The notes below the pieces were generated by a model that made no database searches, was not told where the DNA came from, and was given only the letters and a program-made list of their open reading frames with translations. Position numbers and translations under genes: made by a program. Shown one piece after another: positions 40,489 through 55,844 of a stretch of 64,000 nt of DNA (the first letter of the stretch is position 1; each line of letters begins with the position of its first letter). This DNA is from Theodoxus fluviatilis (Eukaryota; Mollusca; Gastropoda; Cycloneritida; Neritidae), in contig JAWQFJ010002804.1 in the NCBI GenBank assembly GCA_034096865.1, forward strand, positions 1-64,000, given 5' to 3'.

Positions 40489-40559
<71 letters not shown>

Positions 40560-40632
40560 CGAACTTTATTTTACAAGGGTATAGTGAATTAGGCAGTATA
40601 GTGCCTAATTCTTACATTCAGCCCTTGTATGC
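40489..40632 (-). mobile_element. LINE 3'-end fragment ending in (TC)n
   Basis: On the minus strand ACAAGGGCTGAATGTAAGAA, a TTAGGCACTATACTGCCTAA hairpin, AATAAA (complement of 40565-40570) and GTTCGTTCGTTC lead into (TC)n (40489-40553). It appears to be the same family as 39175-39507. Confidence 0.6.
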
Positions 40633-41648
40633 TAGAAGACTGCAGCAGCCTGCTTGCAATGCATGCATGTACGCTTTTTCATTTTTACGGATATTTAGAC
40701 CGACGAAAATTGCACACAGGCGAATGAGACAAACGTACGTACTAACAAGTATGACAGGAGGAGGAGGAGGAGGGATCGAGGGCGAGGTGGGAGTTGAAAG
40801 AGGGGAGAAGGCGGGAGGGATGGGTAGGAATTGGGAGGAGGAAACGAAGGAGGGTACGGATTAAGGAGAAGGAGGGAAGAAATAAGTTGAGGAGAATGAA
40901 GTACGGATCGAGAAATGATCGAGGGGAGATGAGGAGAGCCGGAGGAGGAAGAGAGCTGGGGGGTAATTATCATGTCAACAAAACAAGCTTTTGCATGATT
41001 TGCCCACACGATTAGGATCACATCAGTTCATGTGGTAAGAATTAATGGACAATCGCAATGTGGACAAATCACAATATAAACACAAACATAACAGGGTCAG
41101 TCAATTGAGGGTGCGCTACACACCCCTTAACAGAGCGATGATCAATCACACAGTCAACACAGTCGACTACTACTACGTACGCTAACGCTACGCTGCAAGT
41201 GGCCTGACTAGCAGGGTGTTTACAGCACTCTGTTTACAACCGATCTCGAAGTAGGTCAGGTGCTAACACGGTCCGCGCGTGGGACGTCCTGCAAGAGATA
41301 GATGATAAACTCTCCAAGTTTTATGACTACCTTTTCTATCCAGAGGTATCTATCCCCACTACAGACGTCAGAGTGCCCCGGCCACTCCATTTCCCCCAAC
41401 GTCCTTTCTAATCTTTCTACCTATGTAATTCGACCTGCCCAACTAGCTAGGTTAGGGGGTGCTTGAGGCGAGCTGATGATGTGATGTGGTGTGTTTATAG
41501 TAGGGATACGATATAGCTGTTTCCTCACTTTTCAGTGGATTAGTGCCGTGTGCAGTATGCGTGACCTCAAGGTCGCTGATACAGTTTTGTCCCATCCCTG
41601 TCCTATTTAGCTTGTGACTTGTCTGGGCCGTTTGCATTGACGGGAGGT

Positions 41649-41680
<32 letters not shown>

Positions 41681-42371
41681 CGGGGCAAGGTAGGGGGATG
41701 TTTGTACGGGAGTCATATATAGGCTGGTGTGAACATGTGGCAACAAATTATTGTGTTTACATCTGGCGCTGTCCCCATATTGACACCGGCCTAATTCCTC
41801 GCAAGATCTTGGTTTTCCTCGCGTTTGTGCAACGCACACCCCTGGACTGTGTACTGTCCTAGCTGAGCGTGTGCTACATGTGTGCGTGCCTCTACTCCAG
41901 TTTGCACGTTCGTTTGCTTGACTGGTTGGCTGCATGGCGCTTTTTATGCATTCGTGCATATTTACATGCACGCACATGCACACACATGCATACACTCATG
42001 CACGCGCGCTCGCACACAAACACACACATCATAGCCTGGAGCGGTGGTGATCTTGTCAAGAGAAAACACGCCCATTTACTCAATGGCATCAGCGATCCTT
42101 GTAATCCAGCGTGCATTTCCATCGCGAGCTGCATGACTTCACCGGCAAGGCTGCGTAGAAATTATGTAAGACGTCTTCGATTTTCGGGAAGAAAAGGAGG
42201 GAGAACAGATCGTGGTAGGTTGCAGATCTATGACTGAATACGCGAAGACAGGAGACGAAAACAAGGAAATGTCATTTGAAGCAAGGTCATGGATGCGACT
42301 GCATGCATGAAGAGTTAGACTGTAAACAAAATGGATGTCTCAGGTGGTAGGAATTAACAATGCAGAGTGGT
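40633..42371. other. Intergenic, nothing recognised
   Basis: Includes a purine-rich patch (40,755-40,965) and a near-pure G run of about 30 (41,650-41,682). No gene. Confidence 0.5.
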
Positions 42372-42409
42372 TTCAAAGTATCATTCTTCTTCTTCTTCTC
42401 GATCGCCGA

Positions 42410-43802
42410 TCACACTTGGAGTCCAGATCTTGAAATATAATCAGTGGTCCTCTGCAGCGCATCCACCGGCCCGAACAGTTTGTTGTGCAAGGACTCTGGC
42501 GTTGGCCAAATCTCTGCCCTCAGCAACCGGAGGCTCCCGCAGTCCTGTAGGATGTGGGCCGTGTCCTGTTCTGCCTCTCCACAAGGACACATGGAGGAGG
42601 GCACAACACGCATCTTTTTGTGAAGATGCTGGTTCAGTCTGTTGTGTCCCGTTTTCAAGCGGAAGATGACAACCTGCTGCGGTCTTGATAGCAGGTGGTA
42701 GCTGTCCTGTGGCTGGGGCGTCCTGTGCAGTCTTAATGATGGTCTTCACCTCTGCCAGGCTGACGGGGTTGTTCTCCTGATCATCTTCTGCGCCCAGCTT
42801 TGCCATTTTGTCCGCCTCTTCATTTCCTTGTACACCGCAGTGGGAGGGGATCCACTGCAGTACTGTCCTCAGGCTCTTGATGTTATTCAGCGCCTGTTCC
42901 AGCTGAGGCTGTTTGTTACTGGTCATCGCTTGCAGCACTGACAGAGCGTCGGTCAGAAAGACCACCTGGTTGTCATGGTTGACTCTGTCGATGATGGTAT
43001 TTGCTGCATGGATCAGTGCTTGCACCTCAGCTCTATAGTTTGTGCAGTGGAGGCCTGTTGGTATAGCCTCTGCTTGCCACTCACCACTGGGGTACTGGAT
43101 GTACACCCCAGCTCCTCCCTTTCTTACGGCATCTGTGGCTGACCCGTCTGTGTAGACCTGTATCCATGCTTCCTGGGGGTACCTTTCGTCAAGCATGGCA
43201 AGCGTCAGGGCCTTTTTCACCACACTGCTTTGCTCGTCCTTTGTTGTGAGGTGGGGGACGCTGGTCTGTATGTCCAGGTTTCCCAGTCTGTCTTCCCAGG
43301 GTGGGGCATCAAGGGAGAATGATGGTGCCTCTACCAGCTCTGGCATCACTGTCTGATGTTTTCTCTTCAAAGCCCTTGCTTCGAGCGCAAAGCTTGATCT
43401 TTTCAGTCTGCCTGAGGACATCCTCCTGAGTCTGTCACTCATTGGGTGGTCCTGAGTGCACTGGTACTTGATGGCTTGTATCATTGTTTTGCAGTCTCGC
43501 CTCTTGCTCAGTGGTGGGATGCCAGTCACCTGTTCCATCTTCTGAATGGGTGTTGATTTCATTGCGCCTGTGATGATTCTTAGCGCTTGGTTCTGTACTT
43601 TGTCTAGGGCCTGCTGGTGTGTCTTGGCTGCTGTTGCCCAAGAACTTGACCCGTACTCGAGGTGCGGTCGTACAGTCCCCTGGTAGACTGACTTGAGGAT
43701 CTTCTCGTTTGCACCCCATTGTGTTCCTGCAAGTTTCCGCATGATTTTCAGCTTTCTCCTTGCCTTTCCCTCTGCATTCATGATGTGTTGTTTCCAGGTC
43801 AT
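42410..43802 (-). pseudogene. LINE RT thumb, RNase H and C-terminal zinc-knuckle-like region
   Basis: Thumb and linker: SVYQGTVRPHLEYGSSSWA and LDKVQNQALRIITGAM. RNase H: VYTDGSATDA (Asp), CTNYRAEVQALIHAAN (Glu), VVFLTDALSVLQAM (Asp) and WIPSHCGVQGNEEADKMAK (Asp), all four catalytic acids present. A two-base loss near 42,728-42,733, judged against the second copy, moves the end into another frame that reads KTGHNRLNQHLHKK, MCPCGEAEQDTAHILQDCG. This Cys/His cluster is typical of the LINE C-terminus. Confidence 0.9.
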
Positions 43803-43839
43803 TCGCTTGTCGTAGGTGACTCCCAGGTATGTTTGCTGG

Positions 43840-44952
43840 TCAATTCAGAGGTGTGCCCCCTAAGGTCAGTTTGCCTGGTTTTGCTTTGGCAGAGAGTGTG
43901 AAGAGGGTGGCAGTGGTCTTCTCCCTGTTGATGGTCACACACCAGGTTTCCGCCCACGCTGCAACCTTTTCAAGGGCAAGCTGCATCCTGTAGGTTGCTG
44001 TGGTTGCATACTCTTCCGTGCACCAGAGAAGGAGGTCATCAGCATACAGTGCTGCATGGACTCCCTTGGGCAGCTCTGGTACCAGGTCATTAATGAAGAG
44101 TATGAACAACGTGGGGGAGAGTACTCCTCCCTGTGGAACTCCTTGGCGTAGCAGCACCTTTCGGCCACAGTGACCGTCCACCAGCACTCTGGCTCTTCGG
44201 TTGTGCAGGTACGACTTGGTCCACTGGTACATGTTGCCTTTGATGCCAGAACGTAGGAGCTTCACGAGGAGTCCATCCTTCCAGACCTTGTCGAAGGCCT
44301 TCTGCAGGTCAATAAATGTTGCCAGTGTGACCTTCTGAGACTGGAAGGCATCCTCTATGACCTGGCTAAGGTGTGTTGTCTGGTCCTCCGTACTTCTGAA
44401 CTTTCGGAAGCCGGCCTGCTCTGGGACGATGATGCTCCCAGATTCCAGGTACAGCTGCATGCGCTGGTTGACAATGCGCTCCATGGTTTTGCAAACGCAG
44501 CTTGTCAGGCTGATGGGACGGTAGCTCAGGACTTTGGTCTTGTTTTTCCCTTTCTTCAACACTGGGATCATCCTGGCTTCCTTCCAGCACTGGGGGACCT
44601 GCCCCTGTCTCCAGCTGAGGTTGAAGATGTCCAGCAGTTTCTGGAGGGCTGAGTTGCCTGTGTGTTGCAGCATCTCATTCGTGATGTTGTCTGGACCTGG
44701 AGACTTCTTCTTCTTGAGCTTCTTGATGGCATTCTTCAGCTCAGCCATGGTGATGTTTTGTTGCATGGCTTCCTGTGCTTTTTTCCGTTCTCTCTCTGAT
44801 CTCGGTTCTGACTTCCCTCTGAAGAGGCAGGGGTATGGTGGTGTCGCTCTCTCCCTGAAATGCTTGGGCAAAGGCATTGGCAGCAGCTTTTCCAGTGAGG
44901 GTTCTTCCTTCCTCCTCCAGGGTGATCTTCTGTCCCTTGTTGCCCTCATCAT
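43840..44952 (-). pseudogene. LINE reverse transcriptase core
   Basis: A 370-codon frame with RT motifs in order: KKKSPGPDNITNEMLQH, WKEARMIPVLKKG, YRPISLTSCVCKTMERI, EQAGFRKFRSTEDQ, FIDLQKAFDKVW (first catalytic Asp), RQGVPQGGVLSPTLFILF and LYADDLLLW (catalytic YADD encoded at 44035-44046). It stops at a TGA at 43840-43842 where the next domain continues in another frame (QQTYLGVTYDKRMTW), pointing to a single-base loss near the stop. Confidence 0.93.
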
Positions 44953-46294
44953 TCAGTGCTCTCGTAAGTTTCCAGAGCTTTGTGGTGTCTTTCTCCATAT
45001 TCAGCCCTGCCGTTTTTTCTCTCCAGCCTCTTCTCTTGCACTCATGCTTTGTTCTCAGATGCCTGGCTTTGCTTTCTTGGAGTCTGATGTTGTTCTCCTG
45101 GCTTGGATTCATCTCTGCCTCTTCTCTCGCTCTTGTGAGTGCATCATGCGTCCTCTGCAGCTCATCGGACCAGTATGGGATGTAGTCCTTCCTCACTCCA
45201 CGTGGGATGCTGTCCTTGGCTGCCTGGAGTATGCTAGCATTGAACTCCTTTACCACGTTGTTGATGTTTCTCCCTTCTGTCTCTATGTTTCCGGTCAGCT
45301 CATTTGTTCGTATGTTGAACAGTCCCCACTTTGCCTTTTTGTAGTTCCATCTTGGGTGGAGTGGCTGCCCGGGTGCCGAGTCTCTACTGATGGAAAGGAG
45401 AACTGGGCGATGGTCACTTCCACCCAGCTGTTCATCCACCTTTCTTGAGATGTTTTTGTGGATGTCATCTGTGCAGAGTGCTAGGTCTGGTGTTGTAGTT
45501 GATCGCCAGCGGCGCGAGTAGAAGGTAGGGGGATCTATGGGGTCGTTGACAAGGATTAGGTGGTGGTCATCTTGCCATGATTCAATGTCTTCTCCTCGCC
45601 TGTCTAGTGTGTTATATCCCCAACTCTGGGACTGGCTGTTAAAGTCTCCAGCGATGAGGAAGCCGCTGTTAGGGACCTGGATTCTTTCAAGCGACAGCGG
45701 CTTGTCGTTGGGGCAGTAGTAGTTGACGATGTTCAGCGGGCCGTCGTTGGTCGTTACCTCGACCTCTATAAACTCTGCTTCTTCCATGTATCTATTGGTC
45801 TCCCTGGCATTCATGTTGTTCCTGACCAGAGTCATTACACCTCCCTTCTTTCTCCCTTGTCTGTCGCTCCTGAACACCTGGTACCCTCGGATCTTGAAGG
45901 GCTTCCCCTCTTGCAGGTGTGTTTCCTGTATGCAGCAGATGTTAATGTTGTTTTCGTAGAGGAAGTGTTCTAGTTCTTCCTTCTTGTTGGATATCCCCTC
46001 TGCATTCCAATGCATGATGTTAATGGTGGGGTTGCCCTTGGCTTTGCTGTTTTTTTGGCCAGTCGCTTTCCTTTCTCGTCCCCTGGCTCCACAAGACGAG
46101 ATGAAGGGACCTCCAGTAGCTAGGGGTGGACTCCTTCGAGGCGCGGAGCCCGGCGCTGCACCTGCCTGGTGGATCCCCACAGGGCGAGCACCATTACTGT
46201 CAATTCTGTCTCCAAGTGTCATAATGGCAGTTGATGCGTTGTGTTGTGGTTTATTAGAGCGCGCCGTGCGGCCCAACATATCCGACTTCAGCAC
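44741..46294 (-). pseudogene. LINE endonuclease domain and linker
   Basis: A 517-codon frame. The endonuclease/exonuclease/phosphatase fold is seen as INIMHWNAEGISNKKEELE, ICCIQETHLQEGK (catalytic Glu), GGVMTLVRN, FLIAGDFNSQSQSWGYNT (the GDFN motif) and LGGSDHRPVLLSI (SDH motif). The endonuclease would nick target DNA for target-primed reverse transcription. The reading frame departs from the RT frame inside 44741-44952, most simply at the six-base A/T run at 44779-44784. Residues before the endonuclease (about 90) are low in recognisable features. Confidence 0.9.
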
Positions 46295-49212
<2,918 letters not shown>

Positions 49213-49743
49213 TTACATTGTTTTCAGCAAGAATGGATTGGAAAATTGAGTGACAGCGATCGTTTCTTGACCTACAGATCTTTCAAAAAGTAAACGAATA
49301 CAGAGCATTATATCAATGAACTGAAAATAAAGAAATGTAGAGATTCATTCGTACGATTTCGGTTAGGAATAAATGAGCTAAAAGTGAACAGATGGTATGA
49401 GAGGGACACATGTTTGGATTGTCCATTCTGTACAAGTAGTGTTGAGAACGAAATTCACTTCTTGTTAGACTGCCCGATGTATGTTGATATTAGACAGCAG
49501 TACTTGTTACCATATGTAGAAACAGCCAAATGAAGGAGCACAGGTTTTCTTCTTGACGGCAAGAGTGTAGAAAGGACACGAAAAGTTGCCATGTACATCC
49601 ATTATGCCCTAAGGAGACGAAACGAAAATGTCAAATGTAAGCCAGTCAATCACAATAATATTACAACTATACATTTATATTCATGTATATACAAACCTGT
49701 ACCCTTGTGACGGGCCGATGGTCTATGCAATAAAAGTCTAACG

Positions 49744-49804
<61 letters not shown>
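49213..49804 (+). mobile_element. LINE 3'-end fragment with Cys/His motif, ending in (TC)n
   Basis: Translation across frames gives [18 protein letters not shown], then LYINELKIKKCRDSFVRFRL, GINELKVNRWYERDTCL and DCPFCTSSVENEIHFLLDCP, the C-terminal CxxC..H..C motif of many LINE ORF2 proteins. There is a stop after YVETAK. AATAAA is at 49729-49734 and (TC)n starts at 49746. The RT core is missing; the left end abuts the TATC array. Confidence 0.82.
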
Positions 49805-49809
<5 letters not shown>

Positions 49810-51081
49810 CTCCCCTCCCCTCCCCTCCCCCCCTCCCCCCTCCTCCCCTCTCTCTCTAACTGTGTGTGCGCGCGCGCGCGCGTACAAGTGTGAGCGTGCA
49901 TCTATGCCGGTCGAAACAATTGTGGCAAAAAGATCTGCTTTTGACAGAACAGCTCATCTTCGTACAATAGCCTTCTGCAAACCACACTAATCTTATACTT
50001 ATTGCTGCGATAACGACGCATAACAAACTTTACAACAGGGACCGCTTTGATGTCAATGCCTATCTCGGATTGTGAAGGGAATACTCGCCAATGTGTTCTT
50101 GAGATGATGCTTACTGCATATGAATGAAGCTCCCGACCCAAATTAGTCCACTAGAGACTTCGCCTGCGGGTGAATGAGTCTCTAGCACAGTTCATATCAC
50201 GTGATGGAACTAATCCATCCGGAATATTCATAAGAAGGTCACACAAGAGGCTTGTGGGATAGCACTCTGCTCCCTGACATATGCCGTTAAAGTAGTTCCA
50301 AGACTATTTCGCACAAAACTCATAAATTACGCTTGATGAGGCAATAAACAAGCGTTTATTTGATAAAATAAAATGTTTGTATTGAAATGGAAACAAGTTT
50401 TGACATCTAAATGATTTCAGTAAAAAGTGGGTGAAATAGTATCCAGAACGAGCTATTTTTGGCACGTTGCTGTAATACGAAGGGTCTAGTCTATTACGCA
50501 ATTATTGCAAACCGCGCCAGAGCAAAGACACTATCTATAGATAGCGTCTTCGGCCAGGGTCACTACTGACTCGGGTTCACAGAATGCTCCTGACCATCCC
50601 TCGTCTGGAGTGCTTTTGTTGATTTATTGCGAAATCCGCGGACTTTTCATGCAGAACACGCACGTAATTAATGCCCCAGTTATTCATGCAGGTCAGTTAG
50701 AAGACTTTACCTCAGTTCACTCTGTAATTAGCGGGATATTTATTTATGCTGATAGACTTTTTCAACGTTACAGAATTTGCACGAGGAATCCATTGTTATA
50801 CATATGACTATATTGATAATAAGAACTATTCACACTTTTTCACACGCAGGGAAATGCATTATTCACCTACACGAAAGGAAAATGTGGGAAATACATCCAA
50901 AATCTACAAACGCATTCCCCATGAGTGAGTAGCAAACGAAGAGGTGGTTTTCACGCACAGGCAAAGGAAAACCAACAAACGACGTATCGTCAGTACTGCT
51001 TCAGCCTTTGTGATTCTGAACACTGCAACAATGCGATATAAATAAGTGCATTGACCCAATTCGCTGCTTTCTTTCATTGCT
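49805..51081. other. Intergenic, nothing recognised
   Basis: A C-rich stretch continues to about 49850. A small hairpin CTAGAGACT...AGTCTCTAG lies at 50151-50185. No gene. Confidence 0.5.
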
Positions 51082-52120
51082 TTCTATAGGACATTCTCAT
51101 TTCTGAAACGGAAATTCAGCCCGAGTTTCGTCCCTTTACTTCTGGCAGTTCCGGTAGACTGGTAAAAATAGAAGCTGATGTGATGATCGCTAGATCGTGG
51201 CAAAAGGATGACATTAAAGCATGCAAAAAGATTAATTAGATTAAAAACTAATCGAAAAGTCATATTAGACTGTTTTAACGTATACTTTCTGCACAAAACC
51301 CACAGAAGATAAGTAAACAAACCTCACCGTATGTACCTAGCTGGCTAGCAGACGAACGTGATCGAACCGTAGTCACTACGCCAGCAGACGATCGAGCTAG
51401 TGTGATATAATGTTTGTATGACACTCGTGCACTGAGTTTTGATGCGTGACCGGGACACTCCCCGCAGTATGTTTTGTTTGCTTTGTATGTAAGGTTTTAG
51501 CACTAGCTGTAACTATGGTCAGTTATTAATATAATTGGTGAATTTAGTTGTCATGAAACTTTGTTTTGTGCTTTAATGCCATTTTCTTGTCATAATCTTA
51601 CACGTTACATTACGCCGAATGCGGGCAAGTTGATCATGCACTCATCGACTCTATCAGTCTATGATCGTGAATTTTCTGTCCTCGCCTGACCAGGGAAACG
51701 AAATAGTCAATTCAAGCCAGCACTAAACAATTATCTGCTGCCACTTATTCCAGCATTACATGAAACATTATATCACACTAGATCGATCGTCTGCTGGCGT
51801 AGTGACTATGGTTCGATCGCGTTCGTCTGCTAGCCAGCTAGGTACGTACGGTGAGATTTGTTTACTTATCTTCTGTGGGTTTTGTGCAGAAAGTATACGT
51901 TAAAACAGTCTAATATGACTATTTTCGATTAGTTTTTAATCTAATTAATCTTTTTGCATGCTTTAATGTCATCCTTTTGCCACGATCTAGCGATCATCCC
52001 ATGAGCTTCTATTTTTACCAGTCTACCGGAACTGCCAGAAGTAACCTAACGCGTTGTTTTTCGACAGAGAGCGCCGAGGATAACTCCTGCAGGGTACGTT
52101 AAGGAGAATGTCCTATAGAA
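51082..52120. mobile_element. Foldback element, 1,039 bp, long terminal inverted repeats
   Basis: It starts TTCTATAGGACATTCTC and ends with the exact complement GAGAATGTCCTATAGAA. Inside the tips each end has a private segment of about 35-55 bases, then long arms (about 51137-51411 and 51766-52043) align in inverted orientation with few differences. For example ACTTCTGGCAGTTCCGGTAG, GTTTACTTATCTTCTGTGGG and GTCTGCTGGCGTAGTGACTA occur in both arms. The ~350-bp centre has no recognisable coding sequence. Non-autonomous; superfamily not assigned and no clear target duplication seen. Confidence 0.85.
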
Positions 52121-52286
52121 TGAATATCAGTCGCACTTCCCGAGCAGTCCACGGGGACAGAGTACTCGGTCTTTGAAATCTCGGCATTTGAACGAGAACG
52201 AGACTGCCAACAACCGGCAGTTTATATATCAAAATGGCGGTCGACGTTCGAATGGGACAAGATTTGTTGAACTATTTGAATACAGT

Positions 52287-52557
52287 GCCGGTGTCGCGAA
52301 ATATTTTATCCCTGTGATATTTTATGGCGGAAGTGCTTCTCCGCATGCGCGAAATTGGGTACAACAATCTGCATGCCATGATTTAAACCACTGAATTGAT
52401 CAAACCAGTGTAAAAACAGTGTTGCTAATGTAGCAAACGGTGACGTGAAAGTTGGGAAGACTAACATTAATTTTTATTTTCGCACCCAATTTCGCGCATG
52501 CGGAGAAGCACTTCCGCCATAAAATATCACAGGGATAAAATATTTCGCGACACCGGC
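52287..52557. repeat. Perfect 74-bp inverted repeat with 123-bp spacer
   Basis: Arm 52287-52360 (begins GCCGGTGTCGCGAAATATTT, ends GCGCGAAATTGGGT) and arm 52484-52557 are exact reverse complements at every base. The spacer is unrelated and non-coding. Likely a young MITE-like or foldback insertion; the right arm ends six bases before another repeat family. Confidence 0.95.
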
Positions 52558-52562
52558 CTACA

Positions 52563-52810
52563 GGGAGGATCTCCCTCAAGTAAGACAACTACTTGCAAAT
52601 GCATATGATTCATTCAATAGACTGTTATGCTGAATGAGGCAACATTTGTAAGAAGTAATTTCAAAGCGAGTTAAATTAAGTAATATCTCCTTTCTGCCCA
52701 ATAGAAGCACAGCCCGGGGACCAGGGTTAGGATTTGTAAAACAATCCACCCCCCTGGCTCCTGTGAGGTCCGTGCATCCGCTTGATAAGGGGGAGACGGC
52801 ACTCAGCGAG
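52563..52810 (-). repeat. ~245-bp dispersed repeat, copy 1
   Basis: On the minus strand GGATGCACGGACCTCACAGG, AGCCAGGG, TAACCCTGGTCCCCGGG, TTGCCTCATTCAGCATAAC and GTAGTTGTCTTACTTGAG match 62506-62750 in the same order. Family unknown. Confidence 0.85.
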
Positions 52811-53524
52811 AGAGACCATTTCACCACTGGGGTCTAGAAGTTCAAATACTAAGAGCTTGTACCAACGGCCAATTAAAGAGTGGAAAGTACCTCAACTTCG
52901 CCCCTGCCGTCTTACTTGACTTCAACCTCACTACCGACTACCACACATACAAACACACACGTGTGTGGAGTGACAGGGTTTGGAAACACTGACAGACAAA
53001 TAAAAGTGCTCATAAAATATACAAGCAGTTTGTGGGGACTGACGGTCGAGGATTCGAAGCGGTGATAGACAAGGCATGAAATAAAGTGGAATATGAATTC
53101 ATGACAGGCTGTGCTGCTGTTTCATTACACCACCACACCAGTTGAAACCAGACCCTTAATTACCTAAATGACAATTCAGGCTTCTATTCTGGTTTTCAGG
53201 AACCCACAGAAAGATCAGAGATGTTCGACGAGGCACAGAATGATGTTGTTAATGTATCGAAGATAATGATAGCAAATCCACGTAGTAACTTCGTTTTTGA
53301 AAAGATAGAGATTATGAGCACATTAAACGGTATGTATATGTATGCTGTGCATTTCAGGTATGTAGCAAGGTTTGTTTCTCGGTGTTGACTATTCTCAATG
53401 AACAGCAACTTCGGATGCATCGATGACCAGTGAACCCCTTTCTACCACCACCCTTTTGTTTTGTTTTGCGTGCGCGCACGCACACACGCGCGCGCACGCA
53501 TGCATGCACGCACACAGAGACAGC
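52811..53524. other. Intergenic, nothing recognised
   Basis: Unique sequence, no gene found; CA and GC-rich alternating purine-pyrimidine motifs precede the GACA array. Confidence 0.5.
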
Positions 53525-53672
<148 letters not shown>

Positions 53673-54310
53673 AAGAGATATATATTCAACCTCACTCACC
53701 ATAATGCACACACATCATTAAGCGCATTACAAAATTCCGCTACACTAAATTAACAATGCATGAAGAGCACATGAATCATCAAACACAGATAAATGAATCC
53801 AACTAAGAATGACACACGTGCAAGTTATAAACAAGATATGTATAACTATTTTGTTATTGAAGTGAACCTACCGTCTAATACACGAGTGATAAGCTCTCAC
53901 ATTAGTTATATCAAAAGATACATGCTGGGGGAATAATACAGATTGAATTGGGCCAATGGCCTACACAATAAACTGTTTTGTTGTTCTTGATGTTCTAAAT
54001 AAGGTGACAGTCTAAACACCCTCAGCATGGACCTGAGTATTATTTTACGAGCTGGTAACCGATTTCTTCCGGGAGCAGCAGCTGCGACCTCCTCTCACCT
54101 CTAGAGTCCAGTCTGTGCGTTTACGTAGACCATCCAATCAGGGGCTACGTGCATGCTGGACCGTTGTCCCTACCTACATCACACTGGTTACATTGCCCAC
54201 GTCACGCTTTCCCGCGCTTTCCAAATTAAAGATACATGAAGCTTGCTTCATTTACAAGAACGAAACATTTTCTTTGCGAGAGTGTGGTTATTAGCTCAGA
54301 CCAACCTTCT
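53673..54310. other. Intergenic, possible LINE 3' trace
   Basis: GGGCCAATGGCCTACACAAT near 53,949, followed by AAACTG, resembles the pre-AATAAA segment of the 49.2-kb LINE end (GGGCCGATGGTCTATGCAAT). Otherwise nothing was recognised. Confidence 0.35.
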
Positions 54311-54960
<650 letters not shown>

Positions 54961-55027
54961 ATCCAGGTGTAATTTTAAACTCTCTGTAAACCGCATATCT
55001 TTCACTACTGTACAATTCATTTGACCA

Positions 55028-55032
<5 letters not shown>

Positions 55033-55080
<48 letters not shown>

Positions 55081-55081
55081 A

Positions 55082-55127
<46 letters not shown>
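55033..55127. repeat. (GA)n microsatellite
   Basis: GA repeats with GACAGA and GAAAGA interruptions. Confidence 0.95.
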
Positions 55128-55129
<2 letters not shown>

Positions 55130-55462
55130 GGTGGCGATTGTAGTGATGTGCTGGCATTAGGAATACTAGGAGGGATTTGTACACAGGCAAGGACCTGAAA
55201 CATACATCACACTTAAACATGATAACACAGGATTTATTTCCAACGACACCACGTACTCCCTTTCCTTCCTCTGTTTTCCTCTGTGCTTCTATGTCTGCAC
55301 GCCTGCAAACAGCCAGTCTTTGTCCTTGGGGATATGTTCGCCCATTCTCAGACCTATACTATTTCGCCTCATCATTCATGGTGCCTTTATATGTAAATGC
55401 ATTCGGGTTCGGCGTGCGTGACGTTAGCAGACCACCTATGAAACTCGATATACCTTCTGAGA
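55128..55462. other. Intergenic, nothing recognised
   Basis: Unique sequence without a recognisable gene or repeat family. Confidence 0.5.
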
Positions 55463-55690
55463 TGGATGGATGGATCGATGAATAGATGGATGGATGAAGT
55501 GAGTTTACCGGCCTATCAGCCTTTGTAGGCTGTGTAAGGCCTTTAATCACGAACATCACTAAAGGTGCTTGGAGTAAGTCAAGTCTCGATTTTCCTTATC
55601 ATTCGCCGCTTACAAATCGCGTATGGAGACACTGAGGGTCTATTTTAACTCCAACCCACAAACCCAAACCAGCCTGAGCAGTTGGCCCGC
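55463..55690 (-). repeat. ATCC-tail retroposon, copy I
   Basis: Runs of ATGGATGGATGG, then CGGCCTATCAGCCTTTGTAG, GCCGCTTACAAATCGCGTA and CTCCAACCCACAAAC, the family order. Its 5' side extends further than most copies. Confidence 0.8.
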
Positions 55691-55844
55691 CGAGAATCAA
55701 GCGTTATATTAACATATGATTAATTAATTATTCCTTGAACGCTTGTCGTAGATTAAAAGCAAATGAGCGATTAAAACAAGAACCCAACGAACTGGCATAA
55801 AACTGAAGTAGAGTCCACAAATCAGCCAGAGAAATTGTCCCATC

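Larger units (their letters stand above)
42372..46294 (-). mobile_element. Non-LTR retrotransposon (LINE) with endonuclease, reverse transcriptase and RNase H; frameshifted copy
   Basis: On the minus strand the order is apurinic-type endonuclease, reverse transcriptase, RNase H and a C-terminal Cys/His motif, the ORF2 plan of RNase H-bearing LINEs such as the I group (family knowledge; clade inferred). No ORF1/gag was recognised upstream of 46294, where G-rich low-complexity sequence begins, so the 5' end is missing or undefined. The coding frame changes about 44.78 kb, 43.84 kb and 42.73 kb, so this copy is not autonomous. The 3' end is GGCGATCGAGAAGAAGAAGA-like, a GAA-repeat tail. The copy at 55845-56716 shares the RNase H part and the same tail. 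Confidence 0.93.

Noticed and set aside
40755..41021. Basic-rich frame and its antisense in a purine-rich patch
   Set aside because: GAGGA-type low complexity rather than a coding exon.
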